Assembly: GCF_002234595.1 (NCBI RefSeq)
Contig: NZ_NMUL01000007.1
Location: 372,001-436,000 of the forward strand
DNA from: Amycolatopsis vastitatis
GTDB lineage: Bacteria; Actinomycetota; Actinomycetes; Mycobacteriales; Pseudonocardiaceae
Length of the DNA stretch: 64,000 nt
Direction: 5' to 3'
Numbering within the stretch: position 1 is the first letter of the stretch; every line of letters begins with the position of its first letter. The notes beneath the pieces were generated by a model. It was not told the DNA's origin. It saw nothing but the letters and a program-made list of their open reading frames with translations, and did no database searches. The position numbers and the translations under genes were made by a program. Below, piece by piece: positions 7,608 through 16,700 of this stretch.

Positions 7608-8390
7608 ATGACGAGCCTTGGACAGGGTGATTTCTGGAACAAAGTCCTAATTGTGGCAATTCTCACCGTCGGAGTGCCCTACCTGGTTAATCAGATGCCG
7701 TCAATGAAAGGCTTGATCACAAAGGGAGCTCGGGCTGCGTCAGCCGTGACGAGATTGAGTGCAAAAACCAACAAAATTGTTGCATATGTGATGTTAATTA
7801 CCGCCACAGTAGCGATCGCGATCGTTGTCACTTTACCGAATACGCCAAACACCTCTGAGCGGGCAGCAGCTCCACCTATCGACCCGGCGGCGAGTTCCCC
7901 GATGATGACGCCTAATCGTTCCCTGACTCCTTCGGATACGAATTCTTCTGTCGTCTATCCCGTTGACTCAAAGACGTATCTGCCGCCGCCAGTTCCTGGC
8001 TTGACCATTCAAAAAGGGCAAACTGTCCACTTTGCCCAAGAAAGCAAGGGTGAGACTTGGAACTGCGCTGCTGGTGAAACTGTGGCATCGGGAATCGAAG
8101 GGACAAAGCAGAAAGCCTCGGACGATCCAAGTAAGCCCGATGACTGGCTTTCGTTTGTAGTACCCAATGAGAACATATGCAGGCTGATTGGTAAAATCGG
8201 AAACGGAGCATGGAAAGCCATCGGCGCAGACTTTGCGATAACTGCCGACACTTCGGGCACCCTTGTCCTAATGGTTAACGAACTGCCGCCAGACAAATGT
8301 AAATATCCAACACCGCCACCTCCGCCAAACCTTACATGTTACAAAGATAACGCAGGCAAGATTGCTGTCGTAATCACCGTGTCTCCTTAA
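7608..8390 (+). CDS. Membrane-anchored protein with a LecA-like sugar-binding domain
   Basis: The 260-aa product has two N-terminal hydrophobic segments (VLIVAILTVGVPYLV about 13-27; IVAYVMLITATVAIAIVV about 57-74), a Pro/Ser linker, then a beta-rich domain with IQKGQTVHFA, LIGKIGNGAWKAIG and TSGTLVLMVNE. This order resembles the galactose-binding-like fold of LecA (PA-IL) relatives, seen by eye only. It is more AT-rich than its neighbours and oriented against the late genes, so it looks like an independently transcribed accessory gene, perhaps expressed in the lysogen. No clear ribosome binding site precedes the ATG. Confidence 0.5.
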   Translation: MTSLGQGDFWNKVLIVAILTVGVPYLVNQMPSMKGLITKGARAASAVTRLSAKTNKIVAYVMLITATVAIAIVVTLPNTPNTSERAAAPPIDPAASSPMMTPNRSLTPSDTNSSVVYPVDSKTYLPPPVPGLTIQKGQTVHFAQESKGETWNCAAGETVASGIEGTKQKASDDPSKPDDWLSFVVPNENICRLIGKIGNGAWKAIGADFAITADTSGTLVLMVNELPPDKCKYPTPPPPPNLTCYKDNAGKIAVVITVSP

Positions 8391-8420
8391 TTCGTATATA
8401 GGTTTCTGGTCAAATTATCA

Positions 8421-9389
8421 TCAGCCGACAATGTCGATTTCGAAGGGCTCGTTCGAGCTGTATTCCAGGTCAGCCCATACCGCGCCGGGTAGCGCGTAGC
8501 GGCGATGGGTGGTGACCTTGGGGTCGAAGCCCGGTTCCAACTTCGGGTTGTGCCCGATGCCAGCCTTATTGCTTCCCCACGCGAAGATGTTGCCCAGCCA
8601 AACCGGGTTCGCTGCGACGCCGGACCCGTCGATACGCGGCCGGATGATGATGGCAGCGGTGTCGCTTCCGGACAGCAGCAGCCGGACCGCTGTCGTGTTC
8701 TTGCTGACGTCGATGGTCCTGCGCTCCATCAGCTCGGTTACCTTCCTGGTCGCGGTCGAGGGAGTGGAGCCGTCGCCGGATGGCGCGGCTGTGGTGAAGG
8801 GCTTGAGGATGAGCACTCGGTCGGTGCTGATGCCGCCGACTCGGGGCTGGACGTTGTTGTCCTGCCAGCCATTGACGAAGTCCCGGACTGCGGAGCGTGA
8901 GCCACACTGGACGAAGAAGTCGACGTGCCCGCGTGCGGCGTCGATTGCGTCGGCGAAGCCGTACGCGCCGGTCCGCCCCCGGCCGAGGATGCTCACCGCC
9001 CCGTCGAGGTAGTTCTGCCACTCGCGCGCGGTGACGGTCGGCGGGTGCGCCGGGTCGTTGAACCACCTGTCACAGCAGAACAGGATGACCCCGTTGAAGC
9101 CGAGCCACTGGGCACCGGCGAGCGCACGCCGGGCGTTGGCCTGTCCTCCGGCGAACCCGCCGTGCGGGTCGTCGTAGCCGTTCTCGAAGTACATCGCCTG
9201 CATGGCGAGTCCACTGCGGACGAGGTCGTCGTACTCGGCCTTGTCAGTGTGCTTCGTCCGGAGGTTGGCGGGCGCGTCGATGTAGCGGATGACGCCGCTG
9301 GGGTGTTCGCCGGACGGGCCGACCGCGGTCGCCTTGATGGTGGCGGCGGCGAGTCGCTTGGCGCTGTAGTCGATCCACCAGGTGGCCAT
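8421..9389 (-). CDS. Endolysin candidate with DUF1906 glycoside-hydrolase-like domain
   Basis: The ATG at 9389 gives MATWWIDYSAKRL, with AAAGG nearby; a longer reading would overlap the upstream gene. Residues 1 to about 205 match the Rv2525c/DUF1906 barrel family: WWIDYSAKR, GVIRYIDAP, MYFENGYDD, GVILFCCDRWF and YGFADAIDAA. The C-terminal 110 residues are a separate beta-rich region that could bind the wall. Its place between holin-like genes at the end of the late run supports a peptidoglycan-degrading lysin. Enzymatic activity of DUF1906 proteins is not well established, so the exact bond is not assigned. Confidence 0.7.
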   Translation of the reverse strand: MATWWIDYSAKRLAAATIKATAVGPSGEHPSGVIRYIDAPANLRTKHTDKAEYDDLVRSGLAMQAMYFENGYDDPHGGFAGGQANARRALAGAQWLGFNGVILFCCDRWFNDPAHPPTVTAREWQNYLDGAVSILGRGRTGAYGFADAIDAARGHVDFFVQCGSRSAVRDFVNGWQDNNVQPRVGGISTDRVLILKPFTTAAPSGDGSTPSTATRKVTELMERRTIDVSKNTTAVRLLLSGSDTAAIIIRPRIDGSGVAANPVWLGNIFAWGSNKAGIGHNPKLEPGFDPKVTTHRRYALPGAVWADLEYSSNEPFEIDIVG

Positions 9390-9400
9390 CGACAGACCTT

Positions 9401-10228
9401 TCAGTTCGTGGGTGGTGGGCTGGTTTCGGTCGACGTCGGGGTCTCGGATGGCAGCGGCGTAGTCGTCACGACGCACTGCCAGGTGTCGGCGACGCCGCCA
9501 TCGGCGAGGACCACGCGCAGCTGTGCGAAGGTGCCGCCCCGTGGGCACAGCGCCGTGGGGTTGGCTTGCAGGTAGCCGACGAAGGCGGCCTCGATCTCGT
9601 TGCGGGTCGGAGTGTGCCCGTCCTGACCGTCCTGACCGTCCTGTCCGGCCGCGCCTCTCGGGCCTGGCTCCCCGGCGGGGCCGGGCGGCCCGGAGGGTGG
9701 CGGGCTCGTGGCGAAGTACCCGGCCAGTGACGCCGCGAGCTGCTGCGCGGTCGGCGCCTGAGGGGCCGGCGGGTTGGCGGCCAGGTAGCGAGCGACGGCC
9801 TGTCCGAGATCGCTTGTGGACGGCTGGGGTGTCGGCATGGAGGCGAGGACGCGCGCGGTCGCGGCCGCGATGATGACTTCGCTGTCGTCGACCTTGCCGG
9901 GCTCGGGGATCGGGACCGGCGTCTGGCCGCGCTGGGTGAGTTCAGCGTTGGCCTGGTCGCCTTGGGCTTTGGACTGCTCGGCTTGCTGACGGAGGGCAGC
10001 GACGGCCGCGTCGGTCGACTCGGCGCGTCCGTACAGATTCAGCACCGCGACGCCGGTGGCGAGCGCGACCATCAGCGACACCAGGAAGCACGCCAGGACG
10101 CCCCACTTCCAGGCGCGCCGGAACTCGGCGCGCGCGGCCTGCCGGGCTTGGCGTGGTGCCTCCTCGGCCACCTCGAGCACGCCTTGGCGCAGCTCGTTCA
10201 TCCCGGTGGGGAGGTCTTCGTGAGTCAT
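9401..10228 (-). CDS. Membrane protein with collagen-like repeats
   Basis: The start overlaps the upstream stop (TGATG). The product is about 275 aa: a charged helical N-terminus, one membrane helix (WGVLACFLVSLMVALATG about 45-62), a Gln/Ala-rich helical stalk, then Gly-X-Y triplets (GPPGPAGEPGPRGAAG followed by three QDG-type repeats), then a Thr/Pro/Ser-rich tail. The late-operon position next to the lysin suggests a role in lysis or as a virion or surface stalk. No enzymatic motif is present. Confidence 0.6.
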   Translation of the reverse strand: MTHEDLPTGMNELRQGVLEVAEEAPRQARQAARAEFRRAWKWGVLACFLVSLMVALATGVAVLNLYGRAESTDAAVAALRQQAEQSKAQGDQANAELTQRGQTPVPIPEPGKVDDSEVIIAAATARVLASMPTPQPSTSDLGQAVARYLAANPPAPQAPTAQQLAASLAGYFATSPPPSGPPGPAGEPGPRGAAGQDGQDGQDGHTPTRNEIEAAFVGYLQANPTALCPRGGTFAQLRVVLADGGVADTWQCVVTTTPLPSETPTSTETSPPPTN

Positions 10229-10548
10229 CAGTCCGCCCACCCTCGCCGTCTGAGTTCGGCCTCTCGGCTGGCGAGAACTTCCTGGAGGCGGGCGACTTCG
10301 CGGGTGCTGTCGTCGCGCTGCCGCCGGAGGTCGCGAAGGGATTCCTCGATCATGTCGAGCGCCTTGTCTGTCCGTTGCCCGGAGGCGGGCAACGCGGGTG
10401 AGTCAGCAGATGGCTTGGCCCGTTGCTTGATCTTTTCCACGGCCGCCGGCATCAGAGCGGTGAGCAGAGTGACCAGGGCGGCGAAGATGGCGAGGGTGGC
10501 GGCCAGCCAGGGCGGGCCGACCGGCGTCGCCTCGGCGGCGAGCTGCAC
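10228..10548 (-). CDS. Small membrane protein with coiled-coil tail (lysis cassette)
   Basis: The 106-aa product has an N-terminal membrane helix (WLAATLAIFAALVTLLTALM about 14-33), followed by a basic linker and a heptad-like helix (MIEESLRDLRRQRDDSTRE). It overlaps the collagen-like gene by one base. Topology and position fit a holin/spanin-type accessory of the lysis cassette, but no specific family is recognised. Confidence 0.55.
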   Translation of the reverse strand: MQLAAEATPVGPPWLAATLAIFAALVTLLTALMPAAVEKIKQRAKPSADSPALPASGQRTDKALDMIEESLRDLRRQRDDSTREVARLQEVLASREAELRRRGWAD

Positions 10549-10596
10549 GGCGACAGGACCCCTTCCGTGGTCACCAGCGGCCTGCTGTGCTCGGCG

Positions 10597-10911
10597 CTAT
10601 TCCGGCAGCGGGGGTGCGCCCGCGATGGTGTCCCAGACGGAGTTCACGGTGAACTGCACGTCCCCGTCCGTGGAGGCCATGGTGATGACGGGGTTGGTGG
10701 CGACGGCCCACGCGAACCGGGTGCCGTAGTTGGAGGGGTCGGCGAACACGTTGGTGGCCAGAGCGCGCCGCAGCTGAGAACGGGCCGGGTTGTTCGAGTC
10801 CTGAGCCTCGGCGCCGACGTCCTTCGCGGCGGTGGACACAGCGGCCTGCACGCGGCGGACGAACGGCGGGAACGAAGCGAGTTCGGCGCTCTCAGCGAGG
10901 GTTGAGGCCAT
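10597..10911 (-). CDS. Phage structural or tail-associated small protein
   Basis: The ATG at 10911 has AGGAAA upstream. The product is 104 aa, starting with MASTLAESAELAS and helical in the first half. It lies directly after the tail proteins in the late run, and most siphoviruses place minor tail proteins here. No domain is recognised. Confidence 0.5.
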   Translation of the reverse strand: MASTLAESAELASFPPFVRRVQAAVSTAAKDVGAEAQDSNNPARSQLRRALATNVFADPSNYGTRFAWAVATNPVITMASTDGDVQFTVNSVWDTIAGAPPLPE

Positions 10912-10923
10912 GGATTTCCTTTC

Positions 10924-11148
10924 CTATGCGGACTTTCCGAGCACCAGCCATGCCCCGGGAACGGTGGCGTCGATGTGGACGATGTCGCCGGTGGTCGGGG
11001 TGTAGCTGGCGAGTCGGGGAAGGGTGAGCGAGCCGCCTTGGACGGTGACGATCACCTGGGAACCGGACACGCCGGTGACCGTGCCGGTTTTGCGGCGGGA
11101 GGTGAGCGCCTGGTCCACGACCCGGGCGACGGCTTCGGCGATGCGCAT
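10924..11148 (-). CDS. Small OB-fold-like minor tail protein
   Basis: The 74-aa product starts with an amphipathic helix (EAVARVVDQAL), then a compact beta-rich part (KTGTVTGVSGSQVIVTV, GDIVHIDA, GAWLVLG) that looks like a small barrel. It lies downstream of the DUF5047-type tail protein in tight spacing. A baseplate or tail-tip role is inferred from position. Confidence 0.5.
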   Translation of the reverse strand: MRIAEAVARVVDQALTSRRKTGTVTGVSGSQVIVTVQGGSLTLPRLASYTPTTGDIVHIDATVPGAWLVLGKSA

Positions 11149-11166
11149 CGGCGGCCTCCTCCCGGG

Positions 11167-12264
11167 TCAGGTTTCGGCCGGCAGGTCGTCCGAGCGGGTC
11201 GTGATCGACTGCGTGCCATCCGGGGACAGCGGTACAGACAGCTTGTCGATGACGTGGTGCGTTTCTCCTGCCATGGTGTCCACGACGGTGAGGACGTCGC
11301 CGCTGTCGAGGGCCGGGTTGACCAGGGTTTCGATTTCGATCTGGGCGGCGGTTCCGCGCACGCGCGCGAGAAGGGCGTCCGCGGTCGTCTGGCACTGCGC
11401 GGCGGTGGTCAGCAGCTCGGAGGTGTAGAACCTCGGCTTCTTGCCGAAGGGGCCGCCGTAGTAGGCGAGGCTGGTGGTGTCGGTGGCGGTGGCGTACACA
11501 GCCGGAACGCCGTCCGTGCGCTGGCCACTGGCGACGATCCGGTTGTAGACCAGCTCCCGGCTGAGCTTGTCCTTCGCAGTCAGCAGGTTCCCGCCGTTGC
11601 CGGTGCGCACCGTCCACACGGGCGCCTGGCTCATCGTCGGTTGTGGCCGGATGACCAGGCGGCCGAGCTGGTCGAAGAACGCCTCCGCGCCGAGGAAGTC
11701 GCCCAGTTTTTCGACCGCGTCCCACCGCTCGCGCTCGATGACAATCACCGACGCCACCAGGCCGGAGCCGGTCTGGTCGACTACCTCGACCTGCGCGCCG
11801 AGGGTTTCCCTGACCAGGCGCGCGATCTCGCCGACGGCGGTCGCATTGGCGATGGTCTGAGCGGGGACGTCGAGCCGGTCTTCGGCGACCCGCGCCGCCG
11901 GGTCGACCACCTTGACCGTGAGATCGCCCGAGCTGGAGACCGGCCGAGTCCGGGACGCCTCGTCGAGGTAGCCGCTCATCAGCGGCACCCACTCGGTGTC
12001 GCCCGAGGTCAAGACGATCCCGTAGTCCACACGGCAGGTAGAGCCGTAGGGGGCGAGCAGGTCGGTCGGCGAGCGTGGCCACCAGCGCGGATCGGCCTGC
12101 ACGGTCGCGCTCCGGCGGATCTTGCTGGTGGCGTCGACGTCAACGGAGCCGCCGGAGATCGGCAACTCCAGCACGCCGTAGGTCGGGCTGAACACAGTGG
12201 CTCGTGCCTGCATCGAGTGCGACTGCGCGAGGGCGATCCGGGCCTGAGTGGACAGCGGGAACAC
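11167..12264 (-). CDS. Minor tail protein (DUF5047-like)
   Basis: The GTG at 12264 is preceded by CAGGAGGTGG at nine bases; the frame is open far upstream, but that part is antisense to the previous gene's coding frame. The product is 365 aa with an N-terminal beta-rich part (ARATVFSPTYGVLELPISGG, SVDVDAT), DPAARVAEDRLDVPAQ, FFDQLGRLVIRP and a C-terminal LDSGDVLTVVDT. These features match actinophage tail-tip proteins of the DUF5047 type. It follows the large minor tail protein by 18 bp. Confidence 0.65.
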   Translation of the reverse strand: MFPLSTQARIALAQSHSMQARATVFSPTYGVLELPISGGSVDVDATSKIRRSATVQADPRWWPRSPTDLLAPYGSTCRVDYGIVLTSGDTEWVPLMSGYLDEASRTRPVSSSGDLTVKVVDPAARVAEDRLDVPAQTIANATAVGEIARLVRETLGAQVEVVDQTGSGLVASVIVIERERWDAVEKLGDFLGAEAFFDQLGRLVIRPQPTMSQAPVWTVRTGNGGNLLTAKDKLSRELVYNRIVASGQRTDGVPAVYATATDTTSLAYYGGPFGKKPRFYTSELLTTAAQCQTTADALLARVRGTAAQIEIETLVNPALDSGDVLTVVDTMAGETHHVIDKLSVPLSPDGTQSITTRSDDLPAET

Positions 12265-12281
12265 CGGCGCCCACCTCCTGC

Positions 12282-13703
12282 TCAGACGGCGAGCGCGCTT
12301 GGCGCCTCCACCTCGTGGAATGGCGCGGTCAGGATGCGGGTCTGCTGGTAGGCGCGGCGGTTGCCGGCATCCTCGGCGAGGTCGCCGAGGGCGAGCCACA
12401 AGCCGGTGCCGTAGCCGAATTCGGCGGGGGTGCGCAGGTACACCGGCTGCAGGTCGGCGAACAGGTCCAGCAGCGCGTCCCGTTCGTCGAAGGACAGGGC
12501 GCCGATGGTCAGATCGCCGGTCGCGGCGCGGCGTGCCGCCGAGGACACGATGATCGGATAGGTCGCTCCGACCGGGTAGAAGATGCCGCGGTTGGCTTCC
12601 CGGGTCCGGGTGGGGACCGAGCCCACGTGGACGGTGACCGGCTGGGATGACCGGGACGGGTGGGTCAGCCAGGTCTGGCCCAGGCTCAGCAGGGTGGCGA
12701 GCTGGCTGGTCATCGCGCCGCCCGTGGGGGCGGGGTTGACCACCTGGTACCGCACGGGCACGTCGAGCGGGCATTCGCCGTCGTCCATGACCAGCAGCGG
12801 TGCCAGCGTGGATTCCGACAGCCCGGCGGTTCCGACCCAGGTGCCGCCGTAGGAGCTGCCGTCGAAGTAGGAGCCGGACGTGGGTTGCGTCTCGACGGTG
12901 ACGCCGTCGAGGGCCATCACTGCGGCTGCGGGCAGCCCGGCCGCGATGATCTTCATCGTGGGGGTCACGGCCCCAGGCGGCGGGGTCAGGGTGACGACTT
13001 GCCGGGAGAACTGCGACACCGACGCGTTGACCTGGTCGGTGGTGAGGGCGGTGCTCGCGCTGGTCAGCGGGACTCCGCCTGCGTCGGTCCAGGTGATCTG
13101 GACCGTGACCGAGGTCGGCCGGGCGGAGAACCGCAGGTCCACGCCGATGGTCACCTGTGGCGCGCCGGGGACCGTGGTGGGGACGGTCACCCCGAGCGAT
13201 CCGGCCGCCGCGACGGTGGCCGTCAGGTACGCGTCGCCGTGCGGGGCCGTGGAGCTGGTGACCCGGGCGAGGGTGGGGTTGCCCTCGTCCGGGACGTAGC
13301 CGTTCAGCCCGGCCTCGAGGCCGGGATTGGTGGCGTAGTTGTACCGGGTCGGGTCGGACACCCACAGCGGGTTGCCTCCGCGTACCGGCCACAGTGTCCC
13401 GTCCGGGTGCTGGCGGATCAGCTGGACGACGGCGGCGTTGGGCCACCACGCGGTGATCCGCATGACGCCGGCCTCGGGCACGGGCCGGAGCGAGATCCCG
13501 CCGCCGGGGTACGGCAGCGGGTACACGTTCCCGGCCCATGCCCGCGACGCGTAGGCCAGCGAGGGGTTTCCCGAGTACGTCCACTTCGTGGTCCCGCCGG
13601 GGATCGGCGGGGGAAGCTCCTGCTGCCCGGGAAGCGTGGCGGACTCGGGGCCGACAGCCGCCGCGTACGGGGTGCGGCCGTAGCTCTCGCTGGCCCACGA
13701 CAT
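12282..13703 (-). CDS. Minor tail protein, distal-tail-like, 473 aa
   Basis: The product is beta-rich throughout. Residues about 100-290 include a jelly-roll-like segment (NYATNPGLEAGLNGY, TLARVTSSTAPHG, FDGSSYGGTWVG) typical of phage tail proteins that carry a carbohydrate-binding-module-like insert. The C-terminal part (DERDALLDLFADLQPVYLRTP) is like distal tail proteins. It is the first gene after the tape measure, which fits. A host-surface binding role for the insert is inferred. Confidence 0.65.
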   Translation of the reverse strand: MSWASESYGRTPYAAAVGPESATLPGQQELPPPIPGGTTKWTYSGNPSLAYASRAWAGNVYPLPYPGGGISLRPVPEAGVMRITAWWPNAAVVQLIRQHPDGTLWPVRGGNPLWVSDPTRYNYATNPGLEAGLNGYVPDEGNPTLARVTSSTAPHGDAYLTATVAAAGSLGVTVPTTVPGAPQVTIGVDLRFSARPTSVTVQITWTDAGGVPLTSASTALTTDQVNASVSQFSRQVVTLTPPPGAVTPTMKIIAAGLPAAAVMALDGVTVETQPTSGSYFDGSSYGGTWVGTAGLSESTLAPLLVMDDGECPLDVPVRYQVVNPAPTGGAMTSQLATLLSLGQTWLTHPSRSSQPVTVHVGSVPTRTREANRGIFYPVGATYPIIVSSAARRAATGDLTIGALSFDERDALLDLFADLQPVYLRTPAEFGYGTGLWLALGDLAEDAGNRRAYQQTRILTAPFHEVEAPSALAV

Positions 13704-13718
13704 GTCGGCACCGCCCCC

Positions 13719-16700
13719 TTAAATCCGGACACCGCGCGCGATGGCCGTGCCGGTGGCCTGCTCGCTCTTCTCGATCTGGCCGTCGACGAACGCGGTCAGC
13801 CCGTCGTCGCTGATGGACAGCTCACCGACGATCCGCACGGGCTCGCCGGTGCCGCGCAGGGAGCCGATGACGTCCTGAGCGGTGTCGTGCGGGAGCACGA
13901 GCTCCGGCTTGCCGGTGCCGTTGTAGACCGGCGTGAAGCCCGGCTGGAGCCAGCCGCCCTGGTCGTACCAGTGGTGCGCCTGCCAGAAGGATTTCGCGCC
14001 GAGCGGGTCGTGGTAGCGGCTGGCGATGTAGGACAGGCCCCACTCCGCCTGTCCAGCCGGGGAGGGCGAAACCGGGCCGTAGATGCTTTCCATCTGCTGA
14101 AACAGGCCCCGCGCGGAGCTGGTCGGGTTCGCCGCGGCCGGGTTCCAGCCGGACTCGTGGCTGATCAGCCAGGACAGTGCGTCCCGCTGCGGGCCGGAGC
14201 CCCAGCCGTACCGACCGGCAACCGCGCGCACGGCCGCCACGACCTCGGGCGAACCGCTGGCGGTGGCGGTGCTGGCGTAGAGCTGGGCCAGCTGCTTGAC
14301 GCCGTAGTCGCGGGCACCCTCGATTGCGGTACGCGCGATGCCGGCGCCATCGACGGCCGCGACGTTGCCCGGGTAGCGCCGGACAGCCTCCTCGGCCTGG
14401 CGCAGCGCCTCGGCGAAATACGGGCTGACCACGGCGGCCGGGTCCAGCCCGCCTTCGCCACCGGACACAAAGGACCCGCCCACGACCGGCAAGAACGCAT
14501 GTGAAGTGAACTGGGCGGAGTCCGCGCCTGACGCGCCCGCGCCGACCTTCACCGGCACGTTGAAGGTCTGGGCCTCCAGGTTGACCCCGGCCAGCGTCCC
14601 GGCCGTGTGGTGGCTGTTGTAGCCGGTGGCGAATGCCGACCCGAGCCCGAAGGCGAATCCCGGCCACGGCTGGCTCGCCGCCGTGCCCAGCCGCCGGTAC
14701 GGGGAATCCCCGCGCAGCACGTTCGACACCGCCGAAAGCAGCCCCGAGCAGTCGTACCCCACAGGGCCTGTGCCGCCCCAGATGTACGGTTTCCCTGCCT
14801 GGGCGCGGGCGAACTCCAGGCCCCGGGCGACAGCGGCGTTGGCCTGGCTGCCGGTGTCGGCCACCAGGCCGCCCCGGGCGTACCCGGCCGCGCGCAGCGC
14901 TTCGGCTTGGCCAGAGTTGAGCGCATCCAGGAACGGCACGATCCGCTTGGCGACCGCGGCCCGCACCACGAACTCACCGCGCGAGAGGCGCGCGAGGATC
15001 GAGTCCGACGTCGCGGTGCCCGGCCCGGAGACCGGACCACCGGTGGCGAAGCCGATCGGCACCGGCCCGATGGGATGGTTCAGGCCGAAGTCGGAATTCA
15101 GCTTGTTCCAGGCGGCCACCAGACCGCCGTTGAGCGGCCATTGCAGGATCCAGCGCACCGGGTTGCCCGCGTACCCGGGCATCTCGGCGAACCGGGCCTG
15201 CACCCACCCGGCCGTGAAACTGACCGCCGAGCGCACCGACGCCAGACCGGCGATCAGGCCGGACAGCGCGGCGTTCTGCGCGGTCACCGACGACTGGACC
15301 ACGGCCGCCAGCAGCGACCAGGAACCGGCCATCGTGGACTGAAGCTGGTTCTGCCGGGCCACGATCGCCGCGACCCCGGTAGCCACGGCCCCGGACACCG
15401 CAAGCCACACGGCCACCGCCGTGCCTTCGACGCCCAGCAGGCTCGCGGTCAGCACGAGGTCGGCCGCTGGCAGCAGCGTGCCGGTGTGCAGCTCCAGCAG
15501 CTCCAGCGCGGGCAGCAGCACGGTGGTCACCGTGTCGGCCAGCGCCGCCGAAGCGGTGTCCAGCGCGGCCGTGGCCTGTGTGGACGCGGCCGGATCCGCC
15601 GCGGTCGCGGTGACCGCCGGGGCGGTCGTCGCCGAGGCCGGCGACGCGCCCACGATGCCGCCCGCCGCGAACCGGGCCACCAGGCCGCCACTGGCGGCGA
15701 CGGTGGGACGTCCGGCCATGGCGGCGGCGTTCGCGGCGAGGATCGTGGACGGGCCGAGCGCGCGCACCAGCTCGGGGACGAGAACCGCTTCCCCGGGCGA
15801 GAGCACTGCGCGCACGCTGTCGCGGCCCGGGGCGTAGCCGGGCACGACCCCGCCGCGTGCGAGCTTGAGTTCCGGGAGCGGGTCCACCCCGGGGATCAGG
15901 CTGGCGGCGGTGTTGTAGACCTCGCGCAGGCCGTGGTTCCAGATGATGTCGATCACGACCTGGATCGGCTTCTTGATGAATCCGACGATCGTGTCGAACA
16001 CGTTCTTCGTGACGTCGCGCAGCTTTTCGAACCCGTCGCGCACGTCGGCCAGCCGGTCGCCGAACCAGCCGAGCACCGGCTTGACGACGTTGTTGTAGGC
16101 CGCCGACAGGGCACCGGCGATGGCGTCGAAGGCGGGCTTGATCCCGTGGTCGTACAGCCAGCCCGCCGCGTCGCCGAGAATCCGGATCGCCAGCGCCCAG
16201 CCGTCGAAGTACGGCTTGACGAAAGTCGACCAGACCCAGCCGAGGAACGAGCCGATCGCCGAGAACGCAGGCTGGATCGCGTTCGACCACAGCCACGACG
16301 CGCCGTTACCGATCAGCGTGAAGACGAGGACCCAGCCATCGAAGTAGGGCTTGAGCAGCGTCGTCCACAACCACGAGAAGAAGCTGCCGAGGGTGCTGAA
16401 CGTCGGCTGGAGGACGTTGAACCACAGCCAGCTCGCCACGTCCGCCACCGCACGGAACGCAATGACCCATGGTCCAATAAGGACAGTCGAGATGACCGCA
16501 GCGAGGATTCCGGCGGCCTGCCCGATGAAGGAGAAGGTCGGCGACAGGATGTTCGTCCACAGCCACGAGGCGACCTGACCGACAATCCGAAGCGCCGCAA
16601 CGATTCCGTCGAACGCAGGCTTGAGGATGTTGACGTATGCCCACTGCGCGGCCTTCTGGATCACGCCCCACAGGCCGATCCAGAAATCCCGGAACCCCGC

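Noticed and set aside
13698..13719. 843-codon minus-strand frame covering 11167-13698
   Set aside because: The upstream part is in the wrong frame of the 12282-13703 tail gene; only 11167-12264, with its own ribosome binding site, is protein-like. The coordinates given here mark only the gene boundary.
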